Positions 52,156 to 64,000 of a stretch of DNA of 64,000 bases are shown in pieces (within the stretch, counting starts at the first letter, position 1; each line of letters starts with the position of its first letter). A program made the position numbers and the translations under genes. The notes beneath the pieces are model-generated. The model worked only from the letters and a program-made list of their open reading frames with translations. It did no database searches and was not told the DNA's origin. Origin of the DNA: Clavelina lepadiformis (taxonomy: Eukaryota; Chordata; Ascidiacea; Aplousobranchia; Clavelinidae); contig NC_135245.1 of NCBI RefSeq assembly GCF_947623445.1, positions 4,099,501 through 4,163,500 of the forward strand, in the 5' to 3' direction.

Positions 52156-52802
52156 GACGTTTGCAGTTCTATTTTGAATACTTTGTGAAAATATTATTTA
52201 GTAATGGTTGTCTCCTTTACGATCTACACAATGCAGTACACATAGGCTAAATGTGAACCAATAAATCATTTACATTGATAATAATAATTACTTTGTAGAA
52301 ATTAAGGTGGATTCAAAGTAGCCTAATGTATATGAATCTAAAACGATGAGAGCACTTCGCAGTAAAGGTGACTTCAAGGAAAGCCAACGATCGACAATTT
52401 GCAAACCACGGGCTTTAAAAATTAACTAAGAACTTTAAATCAGCGTAGGTGTATCCAGTGACGTATAGTTGACGTTGTGGCGGAAGTTACGTCCACAGTA
52501 CCACATAGACATCTAAAATTAGGTTTGACCTCAATTAATTGTGTTTTTCCATAAAATATTAGCCTATATATTGTTATAGTTACAGTATATTTGTTATAGC
52601 AGTCTATGGTTTTTAGTTTTTATTGACGTGTTTTCTCATTGGTTTGTTTGCGTGTCAATGTCACTGACCATGTTGACCGGTTAATTTATTTTACTCCTGT
52701 CACTGACAGTCGCACAGCATTTTATTTCGAGCCTGAAATAACAAGTGAAATACGGTACAGATTGGTTTATGCGGCATTAGTTAAAGCTCTAATTAAGGAA
52801 CA

Positions 52803-52819
52803 GTCTAGACTCTTTAGAC
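52803..52819. other. Probable transposon excision footprint (first copy)
   Basis: GTCTAGAC is followed by TCTTTAGAC: two near-copies of the 8-bp site that flanks the hAT-like MITE in unit B. Unit A has a single GTCTAGAC here. Confidence 0.45.
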
Positions 52820-54001
52820 AAAGGGCCACCCAAACAAACAACCACTGCTGCAATGTCAAATGTGAAACTTTGCAGGTTTTTATTTTGCAGCTGGGTTAAG
52901 GTAGTTCATCAGCATTGTAATGAAACATTTGAAATTTTCCAGGAAATAATTTAGGTTTAATTCTAAAATTTTGGGTTACGCAAACGTGCTTGCCCTTATT
53001 TAAATTGTCATTATTCAAGAAATAATTTCCTTTATTAAGCATTTCTGCTACTACATGGCGCCAATGTTAACTCAATTTAAGTTTATAAATGCGTTTATGG
53101 TTTGTACTTGGCAGTGAGCTTTCTGGGAAACTTTATTGCAAAAACAACTTTTAATGCAAATCAAACTTGTTGACCACATGTAAAATGGCAACTACAGGCA
53201 AACAACTTCCACATTTCTATGTATTTTGAACTGCAGTGGAAAATTTATTTTGTTTAAATTTATTTTGTCTCGAGTCTTTATTATAAGAAGTGCACCAATT
53301 ATGAAAAGTTTTCAGAACTGTCGATATGCGAGCAAGCTGTTTAGTGACTGAGTTCCCATATATTTAGGCCTATTACATTTTGGTGTTATTGACATTTCAC
53401 ATTATTTTTAATTTATGACAAAAATTATTACCAAAACACACAGTTTGTTTTGTACATTTGTATTGGTGGAACTTCTTTCAACAGCTGAATTCAAACGATA
53501 TAAAGTTGCCATCATGACAACATTATTTGCAAAATAGAACTTTCTCCTATGTTTATTTCGCAAATACAATTTGTATTTGTAAAATAAGAATATAATTGTC
53601 TATAAATAAACCGTTATTACATCGCTGCTACAGAATATACGCTATAAGTGACGCAAACACAAAACATGCAAAAACGATTAATACATAACCCACTGCCTCC
53701 TACGTGTAACTCAGTATTTCATTAACATGTTTTTATGTTTCCTGTTTGGTTTATATAGATAGATATAATTAATAAATATAATTATATTGTATTTTTTATA
53801 GCAGTCTACGGTTCTTAGCTTTTTATTGATGTGTTTTCTCATTGCTTTGTTTGCGTGTCAATGTCACTGACCATGTTGACCGGTTAATTGATTTTACTCA
53901 TGTCACTGACAGTCGCATAGCATTTTATTTTGAGCGTGAAATAACAAGTGAAATTCGGTACAGATTGGTTTATGCGGCATTAGTTAAAGCTCTAGGGTAC
54001 G

Positions 54002-54023
54002 GTCTAGATTCTAGAGTCTAGAC
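54002..54023. other. Probable transposon excision footprint (second copy)
   Basis: GTCTAGA, then TTCTAGA, then GTCTAGAC: duplicated target site with a short filler at the same homologous position as the MITE of unit B. Confidence 0.5.
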
Positions 54024-55479
54024 AAAGGACCACCCAAACAAACAACCACTGCTGCAATGTCAAATGTTAAGTTTTGCAGGTTTTTATTTTGCAGCTGGGT
54101 TAAGGTAGTTCATCAGCATTGTAGCGAAATACTTGAAATTTTCCAGGAAATAATTTAGGTTTAATTCCAAGATTTTGGTTTACGCAAACGTGCTTGCCCT
54201 TATTTAAATTGTCAATATTCAAGAAATAATTTCCTTTATTAAGCATTTCTGCTACTACATGGAGCCAATGTTACCTCAATTTAAGTTTATAAATGCGTTT
54301 ATGGTTTGTACTTGGCAGTAAGCTTTCTGGGAAACTTTATGGCAAAAACAACTTTTAATTCAAAACAAACTTGTTGACCACATTTAAAATAGCAACGTCG
54401 AGCAAATAGCTTCCACCTTTCTATGTAATTTGAACTTTATTGTTTTGTTGAAATTTATTTTGTCTCCAGTTTTTGTCAAAAGAAGTGCACCAACTTTGAA
54501 AAGTTTTCAGAACTGTCGATATGCCAGCAAGCTGTTTTGTGACTGATTTCCCATATATTTATTAAATTTTGATGTTATTGACATTTCACAATTTTTTAAT
54601 TTCCGACAAAAATTATTACCAAAACACACAGTTTGTGTTTGTTCATTTGTGTAGGTGAAAGTTCTTTCAACAGAGGAAATCAAACTTTAAAAAGCAGCCA
54701 TCATGACACAAATCTTTGCAAAATAGAATTTTCTCCTATGTTTATTTCATAAATACAGTGTGTATTTGTAAAATAAGACTGTAATAGTGTATAAATAAAT
54801 CGTCATTACATCGCTGCTACAGAAAATACGCTATATGTGACGCAAACACAAAACATGCAAAAACGATTAAAACATAATCCACTGCATACTGCGTGTAACT
54901 CAGTATTTCATTAACGTGTGATGACTTTCGTCAGCATTCCTGTTTGGCTTATATGGTGACAGAGGGTCTCAAGGTTTCGGACTTTGCAGTATAACTTTAA
55001 CACCAAGTACTTAAAATTTCCCACGTGAAAAGATTTGGTTCCACGACTTCATATTTCAACGATGTTGTTGGTCAGGCCAGAAACAAATATTTTCAACATA
55101 CAACTTCCTTCGTGACGTATTTCTTTCAACTACTGGCGTCATTGTCAACCACCTTGTGTTTTCGAGTAAATTGTTTTTAGCAATGTTTTGGAAAAACTTA
55201 ACAAAAATAGTTAAATACCAGAGACAACGTTTTGATAAAACATTTTGAATTTAAATTGACTTATTCGTGTTAAAATTTGGTAAATTTACACTTGAAAAAT
55301 TTTCTCAATTTTTACGACAATGTTCTGCAATATTGCATGAACCTTAAAGCTGCACTTGACAAAACATTTGAACTGACTACACCACGTGGGCTAAAAACCC
55401 TATTGTGATAAGATTTTACTATAGTTTATCTGTGATTTCTTTTCGTAAGCTTTGCGGCTCACGGAATGAGTGCTGGATA

Positions 55480-55537
55480 GGAAAGAAAAACGAAAAGAAA
55501 AAATGAAAAGAAAAAATGAAAAAGAAAAAAGAAAAAG
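55480..55537 (+). repeat. Polypurine GAAAA-type tract upstream of gene F
   Basis: Same tract as at 3636-3690, slightly altered in sequence. Confidence 0.7.
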
Positions 55538-55917
55538 GTTTTGTGCGTTGTGAGAAAAAGGATTTCCACAATTTTCAGTTCTTGCATGCTTGTGGTGTAA
55601 ATTGTATTTGTGAGCGCTTTGAAGCACATAAAGACAACGTAGCATACTTCAGCAATGCAAGTTTTAAAGCGAAGATTGATGGAGGTGCTGCAAGGTTAGA
55701 GTATGAGGTTTTTAAATTATGACAAGGATTTTACCTTTAGTTGCACAAAATATACAAAAGAATGCATTCATCACTGAAGGGGACCTTTAAATACAGTAGC
55801 ACCAAAACTATTGCACGTAGAAAATGTTTTCAGCAAATAAGTTTAGAAATTAAACCGACTGACTATAAGATTTTAGTCTCAGATTTGAAGCATTAAGAGT
55901 TTGTTGCAAAATTTAAA

Positions 55918-58900
55918 ATGATTTCTCCACGTAATTTGTGGATATTGCTGATGACGTGTTCCTCGTGGAAAGGAGTGATGACCTTGGATAGAGAAGCGTG
56001 TGTGCCAATACGATTATCACCGAACCAGCAGGATACGTTACCAGATGTGGAAACGTTAAGAATTCAAAGAGGATTACCTGGAAAAGCTGGAGGAATTGGG
56101 CCAGTTGGATCCCAGGGAGCTCAAGGACCCAGAGGACTACCCGGGACTTGTGCTTGTGATCCGAGCGAAATTGCTCAAATACATGGTAAGTTCGAAAAAT
56201 TGAATTTCATATTTATTAAACAATAACTGAAGTATTTAAACCGAATAACTTCAACTGCACGGTTATATTGATGACAGCCCAAGAAATAACCTTGTTTGTG
56301 ATAAATTAGTGTCTATATGTTAATCGAATGGAAAATCGTCATTTCTTGTTATGGGAAATGCAAATGTTTGTAGTCTTCGGATTTTGACTCGTTCAAACTA
56401 TATAAGATCATGTTTAAAATCTTTTCAAACCACTTTCAAAAATTAAAAAACTATATAAAATGGCTTGTGTTTTATCTCCTTAGTTTTCCTGGGAAATATA
56501 ACCGCAAAGCTCGAAAGTTTGATTGCATTGCATCATTACGCTCTAAAAGGTTGGTCTTACTTTAAATATAATATTTTATAAAAATATATTATTACTGTCG
56601 TAAGTTTCTTTTACATTTCTTTTAGATATATTATTATAGCTAAGAGACAAGAGTAGTTTTTAAGGGTTGGAATTTATTCGTATCCTATAACCACACTTTA
56701 ATCTTTCCAATTTTTTCGTTAAACGTCGCCATTTTGTTTTAACGCTAAGTGTTCACATACTATTTGAAATTTGAAACAATTTGAAAGAGCATCGTCTATA
56801 TTCCTCACTGTATTATGGTTTATCTCCTGCCACGATATCATTTGTGGCATTTTTATCGTTTTTATTACCAAGTTAAAATATATAATGCAAATATATTTAG
56901 TCGATCAATGCGACCACATGCCATGTAAAAATGGAGGAACTTGTATCAACGATGGAAACTCGTATATATGCAACTGCAATGATGAATATGAGGGACATGA
57001 CTGCTCCATAAGTAAATAGTTTTCACAATAATAATATAAACAAGTTTATTTGAATCGATTTTTGTGATACTTTTCGTGACGACTCATTGTTGGTAAAAAT
57101 TGTTTACAATTTATTTGTATAGTTCGGTTTATAAAAAATTGCATTATTTTGCGCAGGAATCCAGTGCGTGGTGCCGTCGGCGCCCAACAACGGAACGATC
57201 TCTCGAGAAAGTGGTCAGCTGGTTCCTTATAAGGAAAACATTACATACAGATGCAACGATAGACACGTGGTGGCGTATGAAGTGAATAATTTTCTAGTTG
57301 CAACTTGTCAGAAAACTAAGCAATGGACAAAAGATACTCCAGTGTGCGTAGGTTGGTCTTTTAACTGACTTTAAATTTATTTTTTTATAAACAACAAGTC
57401 TAAATTTTGCATCTGTTTTTATCAAACTTGTAAAAATTTTCAGTTGATGATTGTAATCCCGACTCATGCTCTGGAAGAGGAACTTGCATAAATCAAATCG
57501 GCCGAACAATTTGTGAATGTGATGAAGGATACGAAGGAAGCGATTGTTCAGTTCAAAGTGAACTTTCTTGAAACAAACTCGACGATTATTGCAATAAATT
57601 CAAAGAATATTGTGATAATGACGTAATGGTGAGCTCAATCAACTCAAATCACTCATAATAGAAACTGTTTGTAGATAATCCCTGTGATCTATCTCCATGC
57701 GGTCAAAAAGGAATTTGCGTGAGAGAAGAAGATATGAACTATACACCTGCCGATGTCATGCTGGATATCTTGGAAAAAACTGCGAGACATTTATCGGTTT
57801 GTAAATTTCCTTCAAATAAATAAAAGCCGAGATATGGGTTCGGTGATTTTCGTTTTAAAAAAATTCAAACTTAAGATTATTTATTATGCGCAAGTCGGAT
57901 ATGCTTTTTCAGAATTATTTAGTAAGAACTATTATATTTATATTGATTTTTACAACCATTTAGATTATACCTTTATTTAACTCTTGTTTAACTCATTTTT
58001 GTAATTTCAGCAAGTGATTGTGTACGCACTGTTGGTATGGAAGACGGCAGAGTAGGAAATAACGATATTACCGCCTCACGGTCACTTAGCGGCTACCCAC
58101 CGCATAAAGCCCGATTGAGACAAATAGGAAGTTGGGTGTCAGCATATCCACGTAAATGAGCAACTAGATGAAGTTTTCATTGTGACTTGACAAACTGCCG
58201 CAGTTACCAAATGTTGTTTTAATAATTTTAAATAAGTTTTTTTTCCGAACACAGAAATATATTAAATATTGTTCGAAAATTTTGTTTTGACATTTATGCA
58301 TTTTATACGTTTTTATTAAAAATCTTTTACTTTAATTCGACATATATACGAGGAGAATGATTTGCGCACATTTTTCTTTATAGTTTTCTTACTTGTTTGT
58401 TAGCTCGGCGCGATGACTGGCTTCAAGTGGATTTAAAAACATCTACCACTGTCGTCGCCGTTGCAACTCAAGGTTATGGTGGATATTGGACAATAAGTTA
58501 CAAAATAGCGCATGGCTTCACCGAGAACGATTTGCAGATTATACAAAACGACCAAGGACAAGATTTGGTAAGTTCAATCTTGTGGTTGCTAAATGATTGT
58601 TTCAGAGAGTTGACCGCAACAAAAACTAAATTACGTAAGCACCCATGCATGACTAAGTTAACTGTTAGTGTTCATGAAATGTTACGAAAATGGAACAGAA
58701 GCAATCGAAGGTTTCTGCATCGTTTATTGAAACTATGGTAGCAATTTTAACCATTAGCGTTTTAAGCACTATATAAGCATTCCAGGTTGATGTTTTGCAA
58801 ACTTTGTGCTTATAAATTTTATCCAGTTGAATTTTTCAAATTATTAGTCACCATTTTCCTGCAGATTTTTCAAGGTAACCGGGACCACAATAGCGTCGTT

Positions 58901-59014
58901 AGAAACAATTTTCCAGCTCCAGTGACCGCGAGATATTTCCGACTTCTTGTACAAACATGGTATGGCCCTAGTGGCAATGTAGCAGCCCTTCGTGTAGAAT
59001 ACTATACCTGTTAA
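55918..59014 (+). pseudogene. Gene F: collagen-EGF-CCP-EGF-EGF-F5/8C copy with a frameshift in the last EGF exon
   Basis: Homologous exons: 55918-56185, 56484-56549, 56901-57011, 57157-57351, 57444-57557, 57675-57796, 58011-58151, 58404-58567, 58865-59014. Exons 1-5 are open with complete EGF and CCP cysteines; one collagen triplet is GSQ instead of GPQ. Exon 6 is 122 nt instead of 120 because of a 2-nt gain at about 57741-57747. The shifted frame loses the last EGF cysteines and meets TAG at 58053-58055 in exon 7, so the discoidin head is not made. The exon 4 donor is the weaker GTTGGT. The discoidin exons themselves are open in the old frame and carry their own loop indels ([24 protein letters not shown]), so the frameshift looks recent. 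An allele or assembly error is possible. Confidence 0.78.
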
Positions 59015-59174
59015 CGGTTAAGAATTTCTGCAAAACTTTTCAATGAATATTTGTCATCTGCTATTGAACCTTTCCTCTATGTACCGTTTAGAATTGTTTG
59101 CAATCTCATAATTCATGTTATTAACGAGCAAAGTTTCTACTGTACAGAACAATTAACACACAAATACTAAACAT

Positions 59175-59480
59175 GCTAGCTCTTGATAATGTGCTATGTG
59201 AGCAAGCAGTGCAAACGTTCGATTGAAGTGGTTTTGAGTATATAGCTGCATATGTCCAGGACAATATTAAGGGAGTTGATTTGTTTTGTAACTTCAGAAT
59301 TTGTGACAAAGTTATAAGGCCTTGTCAGCAGACGTGGCTAAAGGGTAAACAAATTGACATATATTTAAAGGACATAAAATTGGTAATACGCAGCACTCTA
59401 AACATTAACATGTCATGAGATACCTCGTTGGCATCTCCGTTTTGCATTGCCGTAAATGGTACCCGGCAGAATGATAGAAA
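59175..59480 (+). pseudogene. Decayed coding remnant downstream of gene F
   Basis: Shorter copy of the 7271-7690 block. The AATAAA seen in units A and C is changed (AATACTAAAC). Family unknown. Confidence 0.3.
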
Positions 59481-60236
59481 AAATAGGCTCTAGTAAATTA
59501 GTGTTGTTTTGGTCTTGTTATAATGTTTTAAATCACGTGACCGTTTAAGCATTATTAAAAAGTTTGTTACCAAGCAAATAGCAGCGGAAAAGCTTTAAAG
59601 CATAAACAATCGCCAACAATACATTTCTGGTCGTAGAATAGTTCCGTTCGCCTTTAACGATCGATTGTCATAAGCAAACACTTGTTCGCCGCCATCAACT
59701 TCCTGAGATAAGACATAACCAATGGCGACATCTGAAGCATAGGTGTCGAAAATAAAAGGTTTATTAAAATTGAAGAATGAATTGCATTGCTTGAAACAGG
59801 TGAGCTTATTAAAACACGATCTGGCACTCGCCAATCCAGAAAAACGTATTCCCTATATCAGTAAGTTTATGTAGAGATACTGCAATCAGTTCATTAAGTC
59901 TTTAATGAATGTTTTCTATAGTAAGAAGTCAATCCAAGAACACGTTTAACGTGTATCACGGACAGTCGAATTGGCCACTCCGTTACAACGCGAGCCTTGT
60001 CTGGATCGCATTTTATGCCCTATTGGGACACCACGTGATCAAAAAATGTGAACCTTGAACAAAAACAACGTACATTTCGTAGGCTTAAGAGTGAAGCGCG
60101 TATCTTTAAACCGCTCCAGAATTAATTCAGCCTATCCAGGTGTTCTTCAAACGTACAACCATATACAATTACATCATCGAGATTAGTTAAGACGCTGTTC
60201 CCCTCCACGCCATTGTTCGCATAAGGCGCTGAAAAC

Positions 60237-61318
60237 GGTTTGGTGACACTTAATCACGCGACACTTAATCACGCGACGCTTAATCACCGACACATAATCA
60301 CTAGGACATTTAATCACGCGACATTTAGTCACGCGACACATAATCACTAGGACATTTAGTCACGCGACATTTAATCACACATTTACAATGTTTATTTACA
60401 TTTACAATTTACAGCAATGTTATGCATGGGAAATGTAAGCAACTGCACGAAGATAGACTAAAATCTCGCTTGACAGATAACGGTCAACTGTGTTTTGCAC
60501 ACGCAGTTTCAGTGCCTTGTACCGCATTAGAATAGAAGGTTGAGTACCAGCAATTCCTTGCAGAAACGTTGCACGTTGCATTTGAATGTCTTTTTCAATT
60601 CCCTGTATGAAAGTCCACAATGTCGGGTGGTGGCATTGAAAAAGCACTTGGAGACCAAAATGCCAACCTTCGACTGCATTTGTGGTTCTTGCAATGCAAC
60701 CTGCCCCGGCTTCGTAATGATTCCAACTTTCGATTGGAAAGATGGCTGAGCCGTAATTTTCACCACGTCCCGGACGTCGTCTGCCTCTGATATATGTGTG
60801 TTCGAAATACGAAAGCAGCTCAGGCATCTTCTCGTGATCGGGCATGCTATCAGCTAAGATCAGAAATGACTCGACTACGTCAGAGGAAGGGACCATGGCT
60901 AAGGCTGGTAAACACCGAACAGCTGTTCTTAATTCGTCATTAGACTCGTAGTCACATTGTTGGTGTTGATTTGCTGGTGTAGATTTAAAGAAACATTATA
61001 GAGAAACGGGCGCAACGGAGTCAAAGACAATTGTCGGGGAGTTCTAAAAGAAAGACTAATAGCCTTTGGCTTTAGGCCAACCTTAAAAGCAATCCACATC
61101 GCCATCCCCACAGAGAGATGCACACGAGCTTGAATTACTGAATTTTCCTCACGCTTTTCCGACATCCAAGTGATTATGTGTCGCGTGATTAAATGTCGCG
61201 TGATTAAGTATCCAAGTCGCGTGATTAAATGTCCTAGTGATTATGTATCGCGTGATTAAGTGTCCTAGTGATTATGTGTCGCGTGATTAAGCATCGCGTG
61301 ATTAAGTGTCGGTACACC
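60237..61318 (-). mobile_element. Mutator-like (MULE) element with tandem-repeat inverted ends
   Basis: 1082 bp, bounded by a perfect 9-bp duplication GCTGAAAAC (60228-60236 and 61319-61327); the empty site is seen in unit C at about 38160. The ends (60237 to about 60382, and about 61168-61318) are inverted and each is made of TTAATCACGCGACA-like units about 15 bp long. Terminal bases are GGTTTGGTGACAC and, on the other strand, GGTGTACCGACAC. It encodes a transposase fragment. The 174-bp element at 27802 is a deletion derivative. Confidence 0.88.
60420..60995 (-). pseudogene. MULE transposase C-terminal fragment
   Basis: The open frame starts with TGT at 60995, has its first ATG at 60896 (158 codons from there) and ends in a stop at 60420-60422. 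Segments LRTAVRCLPALAMVPSSDVV, PELLSYFEHTYI, FPIESWNHYE and RTTNAVEGWHFGLQ match the C-terminal region typical of animal MULE transposases, where NNAVEGWH is strongly conserved. The catalytic core that should precede it is missing or reduced to a short piece around 60929-61165, so it is probably inactive alone. Confidence 0.72.
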
Positions 61319-61357
61319 GCTGAAAACTGGTAGTAAGAGTTATTCACCCCCTTAGGC

Positions 61358-61703
61358 CAAGACTTCTCAAACCTTTTGGTTCTGCGACCTCGTTATAGAA
61401 AAAAAATTCTATGAGACCCCTTGAGGGGTAACTTACATGTTAAAGATGTTAAAACAATAACCGCCCAATTACAAATCTCAAGTGGTATTTTGTCTCTAGC
61501 AAAATCATACAAGTGCACACAATCCACCGAAGTACAGTGACTGTAGTCTGCAGTAATAAAAGAATCTCGTAATGGAAACAGTAAAGCGAATAAAAAATTA
61601 ACAAAAAACAATTCAATTTATAAAAATTAAACTTGTTTCACGACCACAAAATTACATTTTGTGACCCGAAACGGGGTCACGACCCACAGTTTGAGAAGCT
61701 CTG
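61358..61703. mobile_element. hAT-like non-autonomous element
   Basis: 346 bp with ends CAAGACTTCTCAAAC and the complement of CAGAGCTTCTCAAAC. The 8-bp flanks are CCTTAGGC (61350-61357) and CCGTAGGC (61704-61711). It is the uninterrupted relative of 8587-9282. It inserted into the gypsy RT region before units A and F separated, since the site is shared; unit C has the empty site. Confidence 0.75.
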
Positions 61704-64000
61704 CCGTAGGCAATAAATTGAATTCAAAACGACCGACATGGCTTGTGAAGGCCGTAACCTTGGGCGTTGGGTCTTATTCATTGGTATCCGCCAATACTCT
61801 TGACTTCAAGCAGAAAAGTATTTACAACTCGCCAACTCGTCGAGACTATCGTTAATGCTCTGGTTCAGCAAAATATATTTCTTGGCTTTTTTAATTACCT
61901 GGCGGTAGTCGACTCACAATCGCGTCACATCTGCTTTCTTCTTCACCAACAAAATTGGACTGGACCAAAGCGACTTCAAGGTGCTTATTAGATCTTCTTT
62001 GTGCATGTTTTTGATAATATCTTCTACATGTATTTTCTGCTGAAATCCCGTCCGCCCTGCGTCTGTATCGTTGGATTGGCGCCTTGTATCTATAACATGA
62101 TGAATAAATTCAGTGCAGCCAAGATTGTTTTTCCTAACTGAAAAGGCACTTTGGTGTTTTTTTTTAACTGCTAAAACCGCTTGTGTTTACTTGCCAGACA
62201 GCCCATCGTTTAAGTTGAACTCACCTTGTATCTTACGTGCCAGTTTACAGGATTATTTTGCAGGACCTTCGCGCATACAGTAGGTTAAAATGTTCACTGC
62301 AGAAACACATCCGTAACCAATATAACTGCTGTACTTTCGAATAAGATTCTCAATTAAGACACATAATTGCCGGGCAATTTGTAAGTCACATTAATTATTA
62401 CAGAGATCGGGAAAACGGTGGTAACTTGCGTACCATTGGGTATTATAACGCTGTCGTCGCTAAAGTTTGCCAGCAACACTGGAACACGTGCATCAAACGC
62501 AGTCACAATACAACTAGCTGTAAAAATTCCATACTTAACTCTAAATTCAGTATTCCGCTCTAAATAAGCTGAAAAGGATAAACATATTCTCTATGGACGT
62601 CGTTGTTGAGTTTAGCCGACACGCTGATCTCGGAAGAAGGCGGAACGACTACGATCGCTGTCACAAAGATCTCGTTGCGTTTCAAGACAAGCGGCCGTTT
62701 TAGCAGAGGAACTTCAGCTTCGATTATAGACATGCTCATAAAAGTATAGCACAAAGCTCAATGATGAAACTTAAGGAAATCAAGGCCGATTATAAAATCA
62801 TGCACTTAATTGGAACAAACAAAATGATCAACATCAAAGGTTAAACACCCAAGTGTGAACGAGACTTTACCTTGACCCACAATGACGAAGTCGCTGCCGC
62901 CGGCTCGGACAAAATGCGTTTCTTCCGGTGATGCTGACATGGGTGCTTTTTCAACATAGTTCAAACCATCCCAAAGCGATTTCTTGATGAGGAAAACGCT
63001 GGCACCAGTATCTACCAAGGCACATATTGCTTTATCTCGAAAAATTACCGTCACAAAACGGTGCAAATCTGTACTCGCTTTCTGTCCTGCAGTAATTACA
63101 TTTTCAGTTATCGTAGAAATTTCTGTCGAACCTTCCACCAGTTTGGGTTCCCGTCAGACATCGTGACTGCTGTAAACAGACGAATCAAGATTGTTGTTAC
63201 GACATCGCGGACGCCCCTTAACAAGATGCTTTACCGAACCGCATCCAAAACATTTATGACGGCGCCGGACGGTGTTGGTAGATAGGCACCGACCATCACC
63301 TTTATTCGAAAAATCCTTAAGCATTAGTTGCATCGATCTGTTCGTTGGCTTATCTCACTTATTAGTTCTGAAGCGGTTTCACAGTGGCGTTCTTTATACG
63401 CTTTCGTCTCTCGCTCCATACTTTACTTTGCTTAAAACGGCAGAAACGTCTTGGGATGAGGGCAGCGCTGAACAAGTTTGAGACGACTCCAGCCCCACTA
63501 AAACATTGGAGTTTGCGTTGAACACTGTGAGGCCATAAAATCACGTTCATACCTGAACGTTGCTGGTATGCTGGAGGCCAATCGCCGGTCTCTCTAACAC
63601 TTGTTCAGTGACAAGTGCTGTACTTCGTTCCTCAGGCGGTTGTCGTCGTCTTAAGGGTAACATCTATTACCGAGCGCTTTCACCGCATAACAAATTCCGG
63701 CAAATCTTCTTGTAGCTGTTCGACACGCTGGACCAATTCCAAGCGCAGCTTGTGACATATTTTGGGCTGTTGCTGGCTTCGGTGGCCCTTTCGACTAAGG
63801 TTTAAAACGAAATCAAGCAGATGTATTTAGTATTTATCGTCGCTTCGAATCTTCCACTTCAAATCGTGATTGATGGCATTCCAGAACAAATGCCTTTTAA
63901 CATCTTCGGAAGCATGAATAATAACACAATAAGATTTAAAAACTTTAAAACCTTTACCAGATCATCACCTGGATTGAAGCGATGCGGTGTCATCAATAAG

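Larger units (their letters stand above)
52560..54955 (+). repeat. Two tandem copies of a noncoding segment upstream of gene F
   Basis: About 52560-53755 and 53756-54955 each match 1915-3095 of unit A. The junction is ATAGATAGATATAATTAATAA-like. The copies differ from each other at many positions, so the duplication is not recent. It is shared in form with unit B (13300-15425). Confidence 0.75.
59500..64000 (-). mobile_element. Degraded gypsy-type retroelement (gag-protease-RT-RNase H), minus strand, cut by the window end
   Basis: Minus-strand order from the window end: gag (64000 to about 63600), worn zinc knuckle at about 63260-63180 (CFGCGSVKH), protease 63138-62806 with CALVDTGASVFLIKKS, which keeps the DTG catalytic triad, a further pol frame 62754-62560, RT start near 61990-61880, RT continuing at 60230-60000, and RNase H 59834-59595 (FIFDTYAS). 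It is interrupted by the Mutator-like element (60237-61318) and the hAT-like element (61358-61703). No integrase or LTR seen. Its protease is the best preserved of the copies. Confidence 0.75.

Noticed and set aside
60237..60382. Short regular repeats considered as a CRISPR array
   Set aside because: The units are contiguous without unique spacers and are mirrored at 61168-61318, which fits transposon ends.

Overview
The window looks like a compact, AT-rich animal genome: short introns with GT/AG borders, metazoan extracellular domains, a UDP-glucose pyrophosphorylase gene copy with animal-type sequence, and gypsy, hAT and Mutator-like element debris. A marine invertebrate such as a tunicate fits best, but the species cannot be fixed from the sequence. 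There is no sign of bacterial genes, operons or CRISPR.

The main content is a cluster of six related multi-exon genes, here called A to F. A (4071-7162, +), B (16372-19484, +), C (32368-35471, +), D (38458-40946, +, 5'-truncated), E (43172-46900, -) and F (55918-59014, +). The full architecture is: signal peptide, short collagen stretch, CxC motif, short helical neck, EGF, sushi/CCP, EGF, EGF, and a C-terminal F5/8-type-C (discoidin) domain split over three exons. By hand splicing, A (443 aa), C (441 aa) and E (434 aa) read through intact. B has lost the exon 1 splice donor and the final cysteine of the discoidin domain. F carries a 2-nt frameshift in the last EGF exon. D has lost everything before the middle of the second EGF exon and is fused there to retroelement DNA. 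The layout resembles collectins and ficolins (collagen, neck, recognition head) with a discoidin head, so a secreted oligomeric recognition protein is a reasonable inference, not a demonstrated function.

A, B, C and F lie in a large repeated unit; A and B are 12.3 kb apart. Each unit has a degraded gypsy-type retroelement on the minus strand (gag, zinc knuckle, protease, RT, RNase H), then a block with decayed coding remnants, a 2.5-kb noncoding stretch, the gene, and another decayed coding remnant. A and C share one unit structure (gag deleted) and B and F another (gag kept, internal 1.2-kb duplication). The first 3.8 kb of the window is almost identical to 28298-32118, and the identity then drops sharply inside the gene unit, suggesting recent duplication plus gene conversion. 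D and E are older relatives arranged tail to tail at 38.5-46.9 kb.

Between units B and C (about 22-28 kb) is lower-copy DNA with a decayed UDP-glucose pyrophosphorylase gene copy on the minus strand (24294-27414): the C-terminal two thirds are collinear with the family but contain an in-frame stop, and the N-terminal nucleotide-binding part is missing. Mobile elements include a Mutator-like element with a transposase fragment (60237-61318), its 174-bp deletion derivative (27802-27975), and two hAT-like non-autonomous elements, one nested in the other. Regions 21.9-24.3, 41-43.1 and 46.9-50.5 kb hold nothing I can recognise.
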